Shown: positions 22,985-36,408, numbered from the stretch's first letter. The stretch is DNA of 64,000 nt from Haberlea rhodopensis (GCA_907163345.1 CAJQUN010000170.1:496001-560000); one strand, 5' to 3'. Program-made: numbers and translations. The notes: generated by a model from the letters alone, not told the origin.

Positions 22985-23946
22985 AAGGATTCATAAGATA
23001 TAAGGAGGCGGAGGCGCGTTCTAACCGGAAGGCAATGAAATGCACAATCTAAGTTTGTTGACAAAACCATCGGTTAAGGGATTGACCAACAAGATAAATC
23101 ACTGCCCAAGCAAATTCAGAAATGAAAAAACAAATGAAAGAGGCAGGAAAAAAATCAGAAATTCAGAAAAGACAAAATAAGGGAAGTTACTATTCATCGC
23201 TATAGTGAATTTCGGGAAAAAAAGCTCAAATTACTGTATAATAGCTTGTGTGCTTATTATATTGTTCTAATAATTATATTGTTCTAATTCTAATTATTAA
23301 TTATATAAATACTACTATATTATTATTATATATAATAAATGGCTGATGTCTAGTATTCTTAGGAACAATATAACAATTATATATATTGATATTTCGCCTT
23401 TTTACTCATTCGTTAATTTTTTTGGGCCATTTTTGTTCCTTTTTAGTTTGTGTATATGATGCATGGGGATTCATAAAATTTTTTGGACAACTAGACACAT
23501 CATGTGACATGTCCTTAATTTTTTTTAAAAAAATAAAATCGTGCATCCGACACATAAATGACATTTTTGGTGGTTTATTGTACAATTTAAAATATTTTTG
23601 GCTAAAATGAAATTTGGACGTGTTAGTTAAATTTTATGTTAATTGAAGTAATATATTGTGTTGCTATGAGTGATATTATGATAAGTTCATTGGCATTCAT
23701 TTATTTATATGTTTTTTTTGTATTTGATAAAAATATTTTTGGTGTTATCTTTTATTTGGACGTGTTTGTTAAACTTTATGTTAATTCAAGTAATATGTAT
23801 TTGGTGTTAGTATGAGTGATATTACGATGATACTAGTGATTTGCATTTATGTTTCTTCAATTTGGTAAGAATATTTTTGTTATTTTTACATGATTTTAGA
23901 ATTTTTAAAAAAATGTGAATTTTAATATTTTATAATATAGTATATG

Positions 23947-23984
<38 letters not shown>

Positions 23985-24117
23985 AAAATATATAGACGTA
24001 TCTCGTGTCTAAGATATTTTGAAATTTGTAGTTATACAAAAAGGTTATCTTAAAAAATTTATATCATCATGTATGTATTATGTTATTATTGCCATGACAG
24101 TGTGCATTGGTTTTTGT
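22985..24117. other. AT-rich flank with a partial repeat of 30250-30330
   Basis: No gene recognised. At 23398-23450 the sequence CCTTTTTACTCATTCGTTAA and the following GGGCCATTTTTGTTCC recur in slightly changed form at about 30265-30315. The two places may be parts of one duplicated host region now separated by a hAT element. An (AT)n run lies at about 23950-23980. Confidence 0.45.
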
Positions 24118-24134
24118 GTTTTGATTAGGGGTTG

Positions 24135-25393
24135 TGTAAGGACCCCAAGCCCTTAACCCTTAATTAGTGTATTAACCACTATGTGTGGCACATGCTTTCA
24201 ATAAAAAAAACCAATCGGGAAGCTCAGATGATACTCTATCATTGCATGGCATTTATAAAAAAAATTCCTTTAACACTCAATGTTAAAAGGTCATCTGCCT
24301 AACAATGAAATAGACTCACAAAGTTCGCCCAATACCCTCCCTTTTTGCCACTTTTCCCATTGTGGACTTTTATAAAAATTTGGGCAGAGTCTCCCCATAA
24401 ATAGAGCTATCCCGAAATGAAAGCACAACACATAACAAAATTCCCGGCCAGGGAAAACATAATACTCATCAGAAAGTAGTAATACCAAGTAAATTCCCAG
24501 CCAGGGAAGACACCACACATATGACGACATACATGGGTCTCAACACCCACATAATACACTAACGACTCTCATATCATTAGCAATTCTACCACAATTGCAT
24601 GCAACATATAATGAAAGAGAGGAAGGCTCATGCCTTTATATACAACCCATATACAAGAATGTCCGTGCTCACATGCGAGCATCATAAATGTGTATATAAA
24701 TCTCGGGTGTATATAAGTACTCTATACGATACCGTGCTCCATCAAGCCCTGGTACCACGATCCTGTGAGTACATCCAGTCAACAGCTCGAGCTCAGCTCC
24801 ACAGCCATCGATGCACCTGTTCACCTGCCCCAACAGAGACAGCCCCCACGGGGTGAGCATACCAATACACAAAATCTCATAATCACAATAATGAAATTCA
24901 TAATTTACAACACAAGTAAATATTAATGAATTTTAAATGATACTCCCTGGATGGCATCATCCTCATCCGGGATTCCGTGTACTGTCCCTAGTTCTCACAA
25001 TCATCAAACTCATCAAATCTCAAAAATCAGTAAATCAACGCATTGATTAACTCATCGCATGTCTAATACTCGAATATCAACAGATAGTGGTTGCAACTCA
25101 TTAAACATGCAAATATAGATATCTCAATATCTAATACTGATTTCACAACCTCGCTATCAATCACAGATAGCTCAAATGCCTAGCATTTATTTTACCAATT
25201 CTTCATTATACCTAGACATCTCAAATGTCTTATAATGAATACATGATCCCACGATCATTCTCAGGCATCTCAAATGCCCTACAATGGTCATATAAACCCA
25301 GTACCCCATATATCATGTAAGAGTCATCCTACTCTAGTGTCACGCACGCTACAAAGCGGCGATATCAAGATTTGGGTCATTCCTTGGCTATAT

Positions 25394-25453
<60 letters not shown>

Positions 25454-26662
25454 TCATGCGCGATTATTCAATGAAATCAAATTTCATTATGCATTCACAA
25501 ATGCCCTAATATATAAAAATGCTCGTACGTCGCACGTTACCTTAAATCTCCGAAGTCCGAGCCAAACCTTGCTCGAGTTCCATGCCCCGAGGAACGATGT
25601 GCTAACACAATAAATAATTCACAATTATTTACGAACATGCAACCCATGCTCAAGCACACCTATATCCCTCAAAATATTGTCAACACACGACAATTAACCT
25701 CTCAAAAGACTCGGGGCAGGGTACATGCAGGGAGGGAAATAAATGAGACAATATCGAAATTTGTTCAAGAATACCCTACAAAAATCGAACCCGAATCTCA
25801 CAATTTCGAACCCAAATAATACCATAATTCATCTAAAATGAGAATTAAGCTATCCAAGCAAGAATCAACACCCCTTGCCAAAAACCCCCAATTTTCGAAC
25901 TCAACCCCCTTAAATTCGAACCCAAACAAGCCCTTAATTTCGAACCCTTAAAATTCATCAAATTCGAACACAATAGTGGCAGGGAAATACACGAAAATGA
26001 CGAAAAAGGGGTAAGGGAGGTTACCCAATCGAAAATCGGAAGAAATCGGACGAAATCCGATGAACCCTAGAAATTGGGGATCGACGCCTCCAGCCAAAAT
26101 CCGAACGAGAAACGCGATGAAACTTCGAATTGACGGAGGGGAAAGCTGCGCCTCGACGAGACGAAGCCAGTGGTAGGTCGCATGCGCCGAACGGCGGCCG
26201 GACGGCGGCGGGCGCACCGCTTTTGCGCGCGGAGGCAGGGTAGACGGGAAAAGGGGCGCGGCGGGGAGAGAGAGAAAATGTAAGGGCTGAAATGAAATTA
26301 ATTCTAAAATTTTGGGTTCAATTGGTATTTATAGCAAAAATACCCCGAAAAATTTATAGCCCCACAAATACATCATGATTCCTTAAAAATCATCTGTTTT
26401 CAAAAACTCTCTCTCTAACTCCAAAATCCCCTACTGGTGCTCACACAGCACCCGAGATCCCGAGACACAACAAAAACCCAACTCTTAGGTTTTTCACCCA
26501 AATGAGAATACAATCTCAACCTCTGGATCCAACGATCCCAACTACCCAAATAAACGAGCCCAGAAGGCCCAACACCTCGATTAAATTCCAAATCGCCACG
26601 TAAAACCACTTTAGGGATTATTAACACTACGGGATTAACACCTATAATCCCTGGTCATCACA
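24135..26662 (+). mobile_element. Solo LTR (Gypsy-type) inside hAT terminus
   Basis: A 2528-base unit from TGTAAGGACCCCAAGCCC to ...GGTCATCACA. The flanks are GGTTG (24130-24134) and GGTGG (26663-26667), a 5-bp duplication with one mismatch. Its start matches the LTR that begins at 63862 almost base for base. There are no internal coding parts. It carries a long (TA)n microsatellite at 25398-25451 and a GC-rich block near 26150-26260. Confidence 0.82.
25398..25451. repeat. (TA)n microsatellite
   Basis: About 27 uninterrupted TA units inside the solo LTR. Confidence 0.95.
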
Positions 26663-27579
26663 GGTGGGCATTCGGGTCGGGTTTTCGGGTACCCGACCCG
26701 ACCCGATCGGACATTCCCGAAATTGTTGAAGAAAACGGGAAATTTCGGATTTCGGGAATGTACCCGATACCCGACCCGAAAATTTCGGGTCGGGAATCGG
26801 GTATTTTTTTGAACCCGATCGGGATTCGGGTACCCGATCGGGTTCCTAAGAATTAAAAAAAAAATTGTAATTGAAATTAATGTACACGTTGACTTGAAGA
26901 CCTAACCCACCCCTTCCATTCTATTCTGATTTCTTCTTCAATCTTCACGCCGTTTTCACCATTTGGCCATTTCAATATTTCATCTTGCCCTAAATCCATT
27001 CCCACCTCAGCCACCACCACCGGTAAGCTTCCCATTTTTCCCTAAAGTGTCACCGATCACCACCACCACTGGTCTCCGTCGACCGTCGCTCGTCTCTTCC
27101 CCATCGTACGTCTCTTCGACTGCGCCTCTCTCGTCTCTCAGCGACGGCGGCTACGGGAGGCGGGTGATAGCTCCTAAATCATTGAGGTAATTTAGTATAT
27201 TCGATTTTTTTTTATTATCGGTAGAAAATTAGTTCAGATTCGGTAAAAGATGGAGTTTTCAGTTTTGTCATAAACAATTGTATTCATTTATTAATGGATT
27301 ATTCACGTGATGTATCATTACAACACGGGTTTTAATTATCAATCAAATTATTTAACTCAAGAACATGTAGAACACTATAATTTACTTAACTTAATTTTAA
27401 GAACTAAAATATAAGATTACTGATTTATTCATCTCAGAAATAGCTATGGAAGTTGTGTAGGTAATGGAACCAGTTGGTGGCTCCTCACAATCACACAGTG
27501 ATGTTGAAAATCTTGAGGTAAGATCATACCAACCACAACCAGAGATACAGGTTAACGATATTGATGCTCAAATGTAAAT

Positions 27580-29711
27580 GTGAACGTGGATGAAAATGAG
27601 AACGAAGATGAGAAAAAAAATAAAAAGAGGAAAAAAATGACGTCGAGGTCACCGTTTTGGGATCATTTTGACAAGTTTGATTGTGAAGTCGATAAGATTC
27701 AGAAGGGTCGGTGTAGATATTGTAAAGCTGAAATTAGAGCAGACCCTAGATTACATGGGACTACAGGTCTTGCTAACCATTATAAATCTTGCAAAAAGAA
27801 ACCACAAGAAGTTGAAACAAATCAAAACCGTCTTAGGTTTCAACCACCTCGTCCGAATCAACGAGGTGGTCTATCCAATTGGCATTTCGAGCAAGATAAA
27901 GCTTTAGATGCATTATGCCAAATGTTGATTATGGATGAGATGCCATTTAGGACGGTGGAGGAAAGCAGGTTTTAAGCATTTTATGTCAATTACATGCCCT
28001 ATGTTCACGATCCCCTCCCGAAAGACGTTGACCAAACACATTTACCAACTGTACTTAAACGAGAAGTCAAGGTTGATGTCCTTCATGAAAATGCATACTC
28101 AACGAGTTAGCATCACCACAGACACATGGACATCCATTCAAAAGGTTAATTACATGTGTCTCACTGCGCATTTCATTGATAATGACTGGAATTTGCATAA
28201 GAGAGTTTTAAACTTTTGTCCAATATCTGGTCATAAGAGTGAAGAAGTAGGTAGGGCGGTTGAAAAATGTTTGAATGATTGGGAGATTGATAGGATATTC
28301 ACTGTTACTGTCGATAATGCTTCGTCAAATGATGGCGCTGTTGCTCACTTGAGAAGGAGGTTTGATGGCCGAAAGAATGCTAGCATTATGGGAGGGAAAT
28401 ATATGCACATGAGGTGCATTGCTCATGTTCTTAATCTTGTTGTACAAGATGGTTTGAGGAGTAAAGAGGAAAGTGTTGCCATATCTCGTATTAGAGGAGC
28501 AATTAAGTATATTAGGAGTTCACCGGCTAGGTACAAAAAATTTAATTAGTGTGCGATGCTTGAAAGAGTATAATCAAGCAAAATGTTGTGTCTTGATGTA
28601 CCTACTAGGTGGAACTCTACATACTTGATGTTGGAGGCGGCCACATCACTTACTAAGGTTTTTGAAGCGTATGAGGACAGTGATCGTGGATTTGTCATTG
28701 ATCTTGTGGATGGGGTTCCAGATGGTTCAGATTGGGCTAGAGCTAAGCTTTTATTGAAGTTTTTGGCCCATTTTTATAACCTAACATTGCGTATCTCGGG
28801 CTCATTGTATGTCACATCCAACATTGTGTTTAAAGAAATAAATGCAATTGATCGACTTCTTAACCGGTGGTTGGACAGCGATGACTTTGAATTGTGTTTG
28901 ATGGCAGCAAGAATGAAGGAGAAATTCGATAAATATTGGGGATCAATTGATAAGATGAACAAGATCTTGTATTATGCTGTGATCCTTGATCCACGTCGTA
29001 AGTGGTCATTTTTACAGTTCATATTTGAGAAGATGTGCCCCGGGGTTACAGCAAATGGGAGCCCAAAAAGTAGGGACTTGAAAGATCAAGTGTGGAGGGG
29101 TTTTGATGAGTTGTTTATGGAGTATAAGAAATTATATGACCACACAGTCCCAACAAGCCCGAGTAGAGCAAGTTGTGAGGGGTCATTGCATAGTTTGGCT
29201 GGAAGTGGTGGTGGTGAAAATGAAATAGATGATTTGGATGATGAATTTAATAGGATGAGGACAGGAAAAGGCAAGCAGGTAAAGTCCGAGTTGGACAAGT
29301 ATTTGAATGAGGATTGTGAGCCATTTGGGGAGGAGTTTGATATATTGAAATGGTGGAAAGTAGAATCTCATAGATTTCCCATTCTTTCGAAGATGGCTCG
29401 TGATATTTTAGCAGTTCCAGTCTCCACCGTTGCTTCAGAGTCTGCATTTAGCACGGGAGGGCGTGTTCTTGATGCCTTTAGGAGTTCTTTGTCTCCTAGA
29501 ATAGTCCAAGCTCTCATATGTGCTCAAGATTGGCTACGAATGGATTCTAGGCCAGTAAGCGTGGAGGAGGATTTGTGTGAATTAGAAAAACTTGAAAAAG
29601 GTAGTTTTAATTTTTGTTATTTTTTACAATTGTAAATTATATTAATATGAATATTTGTAAATTACAGATTTGACTGATATGGGCAATGATTCATCAATCC
29701 TCGATGTTTGA
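27580..29711 (+). pseudogene. hAT transposase (element A), broken
   Basis: A zinc-finger BED domain opens the protein (SPFWDHFDKFD, then CRYC ... H-x-C-type HYKSC, 27646-27795). A frameshift near 27955 leads into 27935-28549 with the first catalytic-aspartate region (SITTDTWTS) and the second (VTVDNASSNDGAVAHL), followed by RCIAHVLNLVVQDGL. Two in-frame stops (28547-28549 and 28571-28573) precede the CLDVPTRWNSTYLML block. The hAT C-terminal dimerisation region (ILKWWK, RFPILSKMARDILAVPVSTV, ASESAFSTGGR) lies about 29330-29470. A likely small intron (GTAGTTTTAA ... AAATTACAG, 29602-29667) precedes a short last exon ending TGA near 29711. It belongs to the RICESLEEPER/Ac-like group of plant hATs. 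Confidence 0.9.
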
Positions 29712-30154
29712 CGAAGAAAAGGAGATTCCGGAGACAGGAGATGCACTAATGACTGATGATGATAAATTATATTTGATGCTTCTTGTTTGATGTTTGATTT
29801 AGTTATTTTTGATGTGATGAACTTATTATTGTTGTTCACTTGTTTGGATTATTATTGTTGTTGAATTGAGTGATCTGGTTGATCATGGGGTACAAAAATT
29901 AAGGGGAGACCATGCCCGTTTTTTTTAAAACTCAAATCTAAAAAAAAGGTTGAAATTGAAGGAAAAAAAAAAGTCAAAATCGGGTAACCCGAAATCGAAA
30001 TATCGGGTACCCGCAAATTTCGGGTACCCGAAAAAATTGGTCGGGTATCGGGTATGTTCAGGGGATACCCGCAATCCCGAAAAACCCGACCCGATCCCGA
30101 ACCGAACTTCCCGAATCCCGAAAAACCCGACCCGATCCCAGCCCTAGTTTTGAT

Positions 30155-30440
30155 TTGCAGAAACAACCTTATCTCCCCCTCCCCATCTACCTCGCCTGCC
30201 GATTTGGTGCGGCAGACGTAATATCTACTCATCTTCGTCAATTTTGATATACAGTGATTTTTTTCCTTTTTACTAATTTGTTAATTTTTTGGGCCATTTT
30301 CGTTCTTTTTTAGTTTTGTTGTTTTGATTTGCAAAATCAACCTCATTTCCTCCATACGCCGCCCCATCTACCTAGGCTGCCGATTTGGTGTGGCAAACGC
30401 AAGATCTGCTCATCTTTGTTAATCTCGGTGCGGCAGTCGT
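30155..30440 (+). repeat. Two diverged direct repeats upstream of the Ubl gene fragment
   Basis: TTTGATTTGCAGAAACAACC... at about 30149-30245 is repeated in diverged form at about 30331-30430 (CATCTACC..GCTGCCGATTTGGTG in both). The spacer contains the TTTTTGGGCCATTTTCGTTC sequence that also recurs near 23420. This looks like a local tandem duplication of 5' gene-flanking DNA. Confidence 0.6.
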
Positions 30441-30760
30441 GAGATCCATATCGTTAGAAATCTCCGCAGACTCGACTATCAAAGATCTCAAATCTCTCCT
30501 TCAGCCGCTCATCAAGTCCTTCCTCGTGGCCAAAAGCTCAAATACAAAGGTTTTATTGTAATATTCATTTTTATGTTGTATTATATTTCCTTTTTCGTTT
30601 ATTTTGTGGGATGTGGATTTGCAAGTTGGATTCTATAGGGTTTCCAGTATTTGTGCGTATGTTCAGGTAGAGTTTTGACTGAATAAGTGATCGTGGCATC
30701 GCAAAGATCAGTGATGGATCCAAGTTAATGTTCATGGCGTCCCAAGGCCTTCACCAAGGG
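30440..30760 (+). pseudogene. Ubiquitin-like domain exons of a Ubl-LRR gene (broken)
   Basis: The first piece, to 30549 before a GT donor, encodes EISADSTIKDLKSLLQPL. It then changes frame within the block that should read on to a PRGQKL-type motif and ends ...YK. The second exon (30667-30760, after GTTCAG and before GGTATGC) continues with RVLTE. It then shifts frame and has SDRGIAKISDGSKLMFMASQGLHQG. This pattern is the N-terminal ubiquitin-like domain of the plant protein class with ubiquitin-like domain plus leucine-rich repeats (Arabidopsis At2g30105 type). Its LRR exons follow at 46570-47720 on the same strand. Frameshifts in both exons and no start codon in view make it a pseudogene or fragment. 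Confidence 0.72.
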
Positions 30761-30865
30761 GTATGCACCTCGAAACAATATCTATTGATACATGTGTTCC
30801 TTTTTTTTTTCCCTGGAATAAAGTGGAAGGGAAGAAGTTAATTGAACAAACGAGTTACCGTATTT

Positions 30866-30894
30866 TCTATCTTCAGTACACAGTTGCATATAAA
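30866..30894 (+). repeat. 29-bp direct repeat, left copy
   Basis: Identical to 46454-46482. It lies just outside the left, truncated edge of the minus-strand LTR element. See the right copy for interpretation. Confidence 0.92.
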
Positions 30895-31212
30895 TAAAAA
30901 GGTTTTGCACGATTCTGGATATTGCAACGGTCATATTCTGGTTTCTGGGCTACTTTTTTATTTCGGGCCAGACTGACCGGATCAGTCTTGGACAGATCAG
31001 TCTGGCATAAGGGTGCTTATCGGGCCGGGTCAATCCGGACCAGGCCCGGAACCAGACCGGTTAGTCCAGTCCGAAACCGGAATCGGACTAACCGGTTCCG
31101 GGGCGGTTCCCATAAACCAAACCGGTAGCACCGCCGGTTCCGGTGCTACCGGGTTGGAACCGGTTCCAGAACCGAAATCGGTTAAATTTAAAAAAAAAAA
31201 TGTGCCTTTTTG

Positions 31213-31250
31213 TCAGCATGGCAACGGCTTTATAGCCGTTGCCATGCTGA
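31213..31250. repeat. Subterminal 17-bp hairpin in hAT B1
   Basis: TCAGCATGGCAACGGCT, loop TTAT, then its exact complement. A second short inverted pair (AACGTTGGC ... GCCAACGTT) follows directly at about 31250-31279. The deletion derivative B2 keeps a slightly degraded copy at 42440-42477. Confidence 0.85.
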
Positions 31251-31438
31251 ACGTTGGCAACGGCTCTTAGCCAACGTTCTTTTATTTTATTTTTTTAATT
31301 TTTTTTTGTTTTTTTTTTTAAATTTATAAATTGTGTGAATTTTTTTCATTCTTCTCACAATTCATTCTTCTCACAATTCTATACTTCAATCTCATATTTT
31401 CTTCTCAATTGTGCTATCTACAATTTACTTATATAATA

Positions 31439-33656
31439 ATGGCATCTTCATCTAGCAGCGGTGCTGGTCGTAGCCGGGGTCGCAGTCGGGGTCTCGTCCC
31501 GGGTCGTCTATCACTGAGTTCATTTTCGGCAATGAATTTGCATGGACCAATACCTGAGTTAAATCAAAGTTATGATTTTTTTGTTGACCTCAATGTTGGC
31601 GGTTCCTCTATGAATGTCGAACCGCAACAACCCGAACAACCTGTCGAACCTCCTGCTGCCCAAGCCCAAGAGAGACAACAAGTGGAGTCATCCGGAGCCA
31701 CTACAACAGCAAGTAGACAACCGACTCGTGTCAAAAGAAGTAAGATATGGGATCACTTTGAACTCGCTCAAAAAGAAGGTACTAATGAATCTGTTGCAAT
31801 ATGTAAATTATGTAAAATGCAATATTCATATAAAGCTGGTAGTTCCAGTGGAGGCACTGGAACATTTAAAAAACACTTAGTAAAAAAACATAATTTTGAT
31901 GAGACAACATTACAACCATTAGGTCGAGAAGCAACACAAGCACAAATTAATGTTATCACTGGCACGAATTTTATTTTAACTGCTGAAATTAATCGTAGGT
32001 CACTTGTTAGATATGTGATTAGATGTTAACTACCTTTATACAAGCTGAACATGCTGGTTTTATTGAATTTGCTTCGTCTATACAACCCATGTTTAAACAT
32101 TTTTCCAGGCACACACTAAAAAGAAATTGTATGGACGTATTGTTGAATATAGAAATACATTGTTTCAACATCTTTCTAGTTTGCCTTGTAAAGTTAGCTT
32201 AACAACCGATATTTGGACAAATGTAAATTCAGATTCATATCCTGTTGTCACTTGTCATTAGATTGATGATAATTGGTATATGCAAAAACGGATTTTGTCT
32301 TTAGATGAATTAGATTGTGCACATACTGGTTATGTAATTGCTAAATATGTATTCAACACTTGTAGTTATGGAATTCAGGATAAGGAATTTTCAATCACAT
32401 TAGACAATGATGCGAATAACAATGCTGCTATACGTGATTTAAAGACCTATCTGAAATGCTTGATGGTGTTTTTTCATGTTAGATGTGCATGTCATGTGAT
32501 TAATTTGGTTGTTAAAGTTGGTTATGAGGACAATCACTCAGCATGTATTGAGAAAATGAAATACTGCGCTAAATGGTTACGCACGAGCCGTGTAAAGCGC
32601 GATTGGAAACAATTATGTTTATCTAATGGTTTAAAGCATCTTCTTTTTCCACCACCAATAGAAACTAGGTGGAATTCGTTGTACAATATGTTGAATGCTA
32701 TGTTACCTTACAAAGATATTTTAACTCCATTTTATAATTCATATCAAATGCCTGATAGCGATGATAGTATTTATAATGAGGATTGGGAATTTGTTGAAAA
32801 TTGTGTATCATTGTTAGGTACTTTCAAAGAAGCGACGGAACGCTTCTCCGGTGTTACTTATCCAACTTCCGTTTATTTTCTTCCTTTAGTATTTAATATG
32901 TTTGATAAGTTTATAGAATTTAGAGATGACTATGACTTGCATGCTTTTGTTAGTGCAATAGAAACTAAATTTATAAAATTTTGGACTCAAATCCCACACG
33001 TGTACTGCATCGCAACATTGCTAGATCCTAGTCAATGTTTATCTTCATTTGAGATATTTTTTGAATATTATGCTAAATTTTTGGAGAAGGTTGTTGATGA
33101 TCAAAAGACGTCTACAATGCAATCTCTCCAAAATATGTTTCAATTGTATTATAATCAACAGGCAAGTGAATCATCGCAACAAAGGCCTGCTGAAGAACAA
33201 CCCCAAGCTCAAACTAAAGGTGGGGGCATCAATTTGCTTAGGATGTTGTGCAGGAAAAAACTTAAGGGAAAAGGACCTTCTACTAGCACGTCGACTGAGT
33301 TGCAAATTTATCTGAATTATCAATTTGTAACGGAAGACAACTTCGACGTGTTACAATGGTGGAAGTCAAATGCGGCACAATTCCCTATCTTAGCCAAAAT
33401 GGCTAGAGACGTGTCTGCGGTACAAGCTTCAAGCGTCGCTTCTGAATCTGCATTCTCAACATGTGGCCGAATTATTGGAGAATACAGAAGTAGTATATCT
33501 GCTGATTCGTTATGCATGCTCACGTTACTTAAAGATTGGTTTGAAGCAGAATGTAAGAATAGAAGAGATGGGGCGGTTGACGAATTCGTAAATCATTATG
33601 ACGAGCAAGAAGAAAAGAAGGCAAAAACAATACTTATCAATTATGAAGAGTGCTAA
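31439..33656 (+). pseudogene. hAT transposase (element B1), broken
   Basis: The start ATG 31439 (MASSSSSGAG) is preferred over an upstream in-frame one because it fits the serine/arginine-rich N-terminus. A BED finger follows: KIWDHFELAQ, CKLC, HLVKKH, 31745-31890. A frame change near 32030 and a TAG at about 32258-32260 separate it from the catalytic core. The first aspartate region is TTDIWTNV (about 32205). The second, ITLDNDANNNAAI, opens the 32280-33656 frame. CACHVINLVVKVGY, ETRWNSLYNML and the dimerisation domain LQWWKSNAAQFPILAKMARD...ASESAFSTCGR (about 33350-33470) follow. The 458-codon C-terminal frame is uninterrupted. It is a different family from element A. Confidence 0.9.
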
Positions 33657-34177
33657 ACAACAATTTTTTTTTATTTAGATTTTTTAATTGCCATTTCTTT
33701 ACAATTATTTTTATGCATCTATATTATGAAATAAAGAAGAAATATATTGAATTTGTGATGAATATTGGGGAAACATCTACAACATTAAAAAAAATTAATT
33801 AATTTTTTTAAAAAAAACTTTAAAAATTTACAAAAAAAAAAAGAATTCGAAAAAAAAATAAAATAAAGCGGACCGGATCGGATCGACCCGGAATCGGGTC
33901 CGATCCGGTTCCTTAACGGACCGGACCGGTTCCATGCTTAACGGGTCTGGAACCGGCCCGTTCCGGATTGGACTGGTCCGATCCATTAAGCACCCCTAGT
34001 CTGGCATGATCAGCTTGGACAATCAGTTTGGACATATCAGTCTTGGCCAGATCACTCTGGTCTAGGGGTGCTTATCGGGCCGGGTCAATCCGGACCCGAC
34101 CCAAAATCGAACCGGTTAGTCCAGTCCGAAACTTGAACCGGTAAGAAACCGGTCCGGGGCGGTTCCGGGAAATCAAA

Positions 34178-36408
34178 TGCGAGGGCCCAATCCTAATCAT
34201 GTGATTAATGATCACACAATGATAATTATAGCGTAAACAACGAAAGATTTGTTTAATATTTCTTAACATGTGGCCCTAAAAATTTTGGCATGACCTCATT
34301 GCACGAGGAACATACCACCAACCCAAATCAACATCTACTGAAAATATATAAATACCACCAGTTTCATATCAAGCATACACCAATCAAATTGCTAAACAGA
34401 TATCCACACTGGGTGAGATAAACTAAAATACATAAACTCCTCACACACCACAGGGATAAACCCCTGGTCAACATATACATATAATACTGGGATAAACAAA
34501 AGAATAAACCTCTCAATTGTGGCTTCCACCAGACATACCCTCTCTGGACCACCTGTATAACCTGCCATTGTCCACACACAAAGACAACAACAACCCCCCT
34601 TGGGGGTGAGCAAAAGCCCAATATGGAACTATCATGGAATATACAACATGTATCTAAAAAATGTGATAAATGATGTAATGTAATGCAATGCATGTCGTGT
34701 CGGTATCAGGTCAATCACCCATCCACTGGGTATGTCAGAATCAATCAAATCGCTATTAAATCATAGTAGCTCGAGCCTGCCAAGCATAAGGGATCATCAG
34801 TGATGCGTCGTCAAAGCGTCATCACATCCCAAGTCTCGACATAGTCAGGGACATACACGGGATGACATCAGCAAGGTGCCACCAATCCCTCGTCTCAACA
34901 AATCATGGTAATCAGAGGAGACCACGATTCCCTATACCTTTCGGGCCATTTAATGTCGGTCATAGTATCGCGGTACCAATCTCCAATGATTATCCCAGAA
35001 TCCAGAAATAAACAGGGTATTTAAGGATCATAGCTCAACGTGTAATGTCATGCATCGATGTATGTATAAAAATGATGTGTGTTAACAAAGCATTTAATTT
35101 CATACACCGATGTGCCAATTCATGAATGCTATGAATGCCACATAATTTAAACAAAATCACGTAGCCACATAATCTCACGTAATTCACAGAAGTCAACAAA
35201 TCATATATCAAATGATACAGATACCTGTCGTATGTTACCCGATCGCAACATACCTTCTTTCTTTCATCTGATCCTCAATATTTTCCAACCACTCCAATTC
35301 GGTATTATGATCTACACAATTTTATAAACATTTATACGATCCACTAATTCATTCAATTCTCAAAAATAGCCTAACTTTCTTCTAATCACTATATTAATCG
35401 AATTCATTATGCTACTATATCATTTCAACATACGACCAGTTTTCTTATCATATGATTATATTGTGTAACAGTTTAACTTAATTATTTTCCATGACCAGCA
35501 AAATGAATGGAAACCAAGAAAGAAACATTTTGCAGTTGATCACAATTTTCTTTATTCAAGCAGTAATTCATAGGAAGTCTACTATTATACCTAGGAAACA
35601 TTTATCATAATCATTCAATTAACATTGAGGTTACATATCTAAAGTTTCTTAATGAAATATCACAAAACCAGTTTACACATACTGCCAAGATCTTAGAATA
35701 AAGATTTCGTGTGCAATATTCATTATTTTATGCTCATTAGCTAGGAAAATTGAAATAAAATACCATTTAATAGCTTTGTTCCCCTTCCATTAGAAATTCT
35801 AGAATCATTTCTTTAAAATCTATCGAACTAGATTAATGGAATCTGTAAAAACTTACGCCATATCCACTTCTTGCTGCATAGCTTAATGACAACTTTAGTA
35901 GGATTCAAGAACATGAAATATAGGGATTTTTGAAGGAATAATATTTCCTCTGTGCATGCGTCGTTCTCGATTTTCTCATGATAGAAAGTAGGATAACTAT
36001 CAGTTTATATATTCATAAAATAATGCTGAAAGCATAATGATCAAATCTTCTTTGTTGGCACACTATGGAAACGACATACGTCCATTGTTTAAATTAATAA
36101 AATCTATTAGTGTTGTATGTGTCTTTTCACTGTACATACACCTAATAAATTTAGTAAAGAGTTATCCATTCCAAAGCGTCAAAGGCGCAATAGCATAGCC
36201 GGCTTATCTAAATTTAATGGATTCTGTTAAACATTACTCAACTATTTTTAACATTTTGGTATTTCCTGATTTTCTTTCGATTATGGTTCTAATGTTTTAT
36301 TATTTCAAAAATTCATTAATTCAGACATCAAAGTGGCCAAATTAGATAATCACATAATTATTGAGAAGTTAAAAATGATTTTTGATAATACGGTACGAGG
36401 GCCTTACA
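34178..36408 (-). repeat. 3' LTR of the nested Gypsy-type element
   Basis: 2231 bases. A copy of the sequence at 40115-42344. The family also supplies the LTR end at 1-115. Confidence 0.92.

Larger units (their letters stand above)
24126..30146 (+). mobile_element. hAT transposon A, with solo LTR in its left terminus
   Basis: The 8-bp duplication GTTTTGAT flanks it at 24118-24125 and 30147-30154. The left terminus is split: TAGGGGTTG, then a solo LTR, then GGTGGGCATTCGGGTCGGG. The right terminus, read inward, is TAGGGCTGGGATCGGGTCGG. Removing the LTR and one copy of its duplication leaves a ~3.5-kb element with imperfect GC-rich terminal inverted repeats and subterminal CGGGTACCCGA repeats. 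It carries an Ac-type transposase gene with BED finger and hAT dimerisation domain, broken by a frameshift and stops. Confidence 0.9.
31008..33998 (+). mobile_element. hAT transposon B1 (2991 bp)
   Basis: Flanked by a perfect 8-bp duplication GTCTGGCA (30999/31000-31007 and 33999-34006). The ends are TAAGGGTGCTTATCGGGCCG and, read inward from the right, TAGGGGTGCTTAATGGATCG. Near both ends are dense GGACCGGACC / CCGGTTCC repeats. It contains a transposase gene with BED and dimerisation domains, frameshifted. It is inserted in the 3' LTR of the minus-strand Copia-type element. Confidence 0.93.

Noticed and set aside
22810..23070. Frames on both strands over the foldback
   Set aside because: They exist only because the inverted repeat has no stops; the protein is a translated palindrome.
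25948..26217. Minus-strand frame in the GC-rich part of the solo LTR
   Set aside because: LTR sequence without domain. The solo LTR explains it.
26963..27190. 75-codon frame with a transit-peptide look upstream of hAT A transposase
   Set aside because: Low-complexity Ser/Pro/Thr sequence in the element leader. No domain. Probably UTR.
34364..34693. 109-codon minus-strand frame repeated at 40301-40630
   Set aside because: It is present twice only because it lies in both LTRs. No domain.
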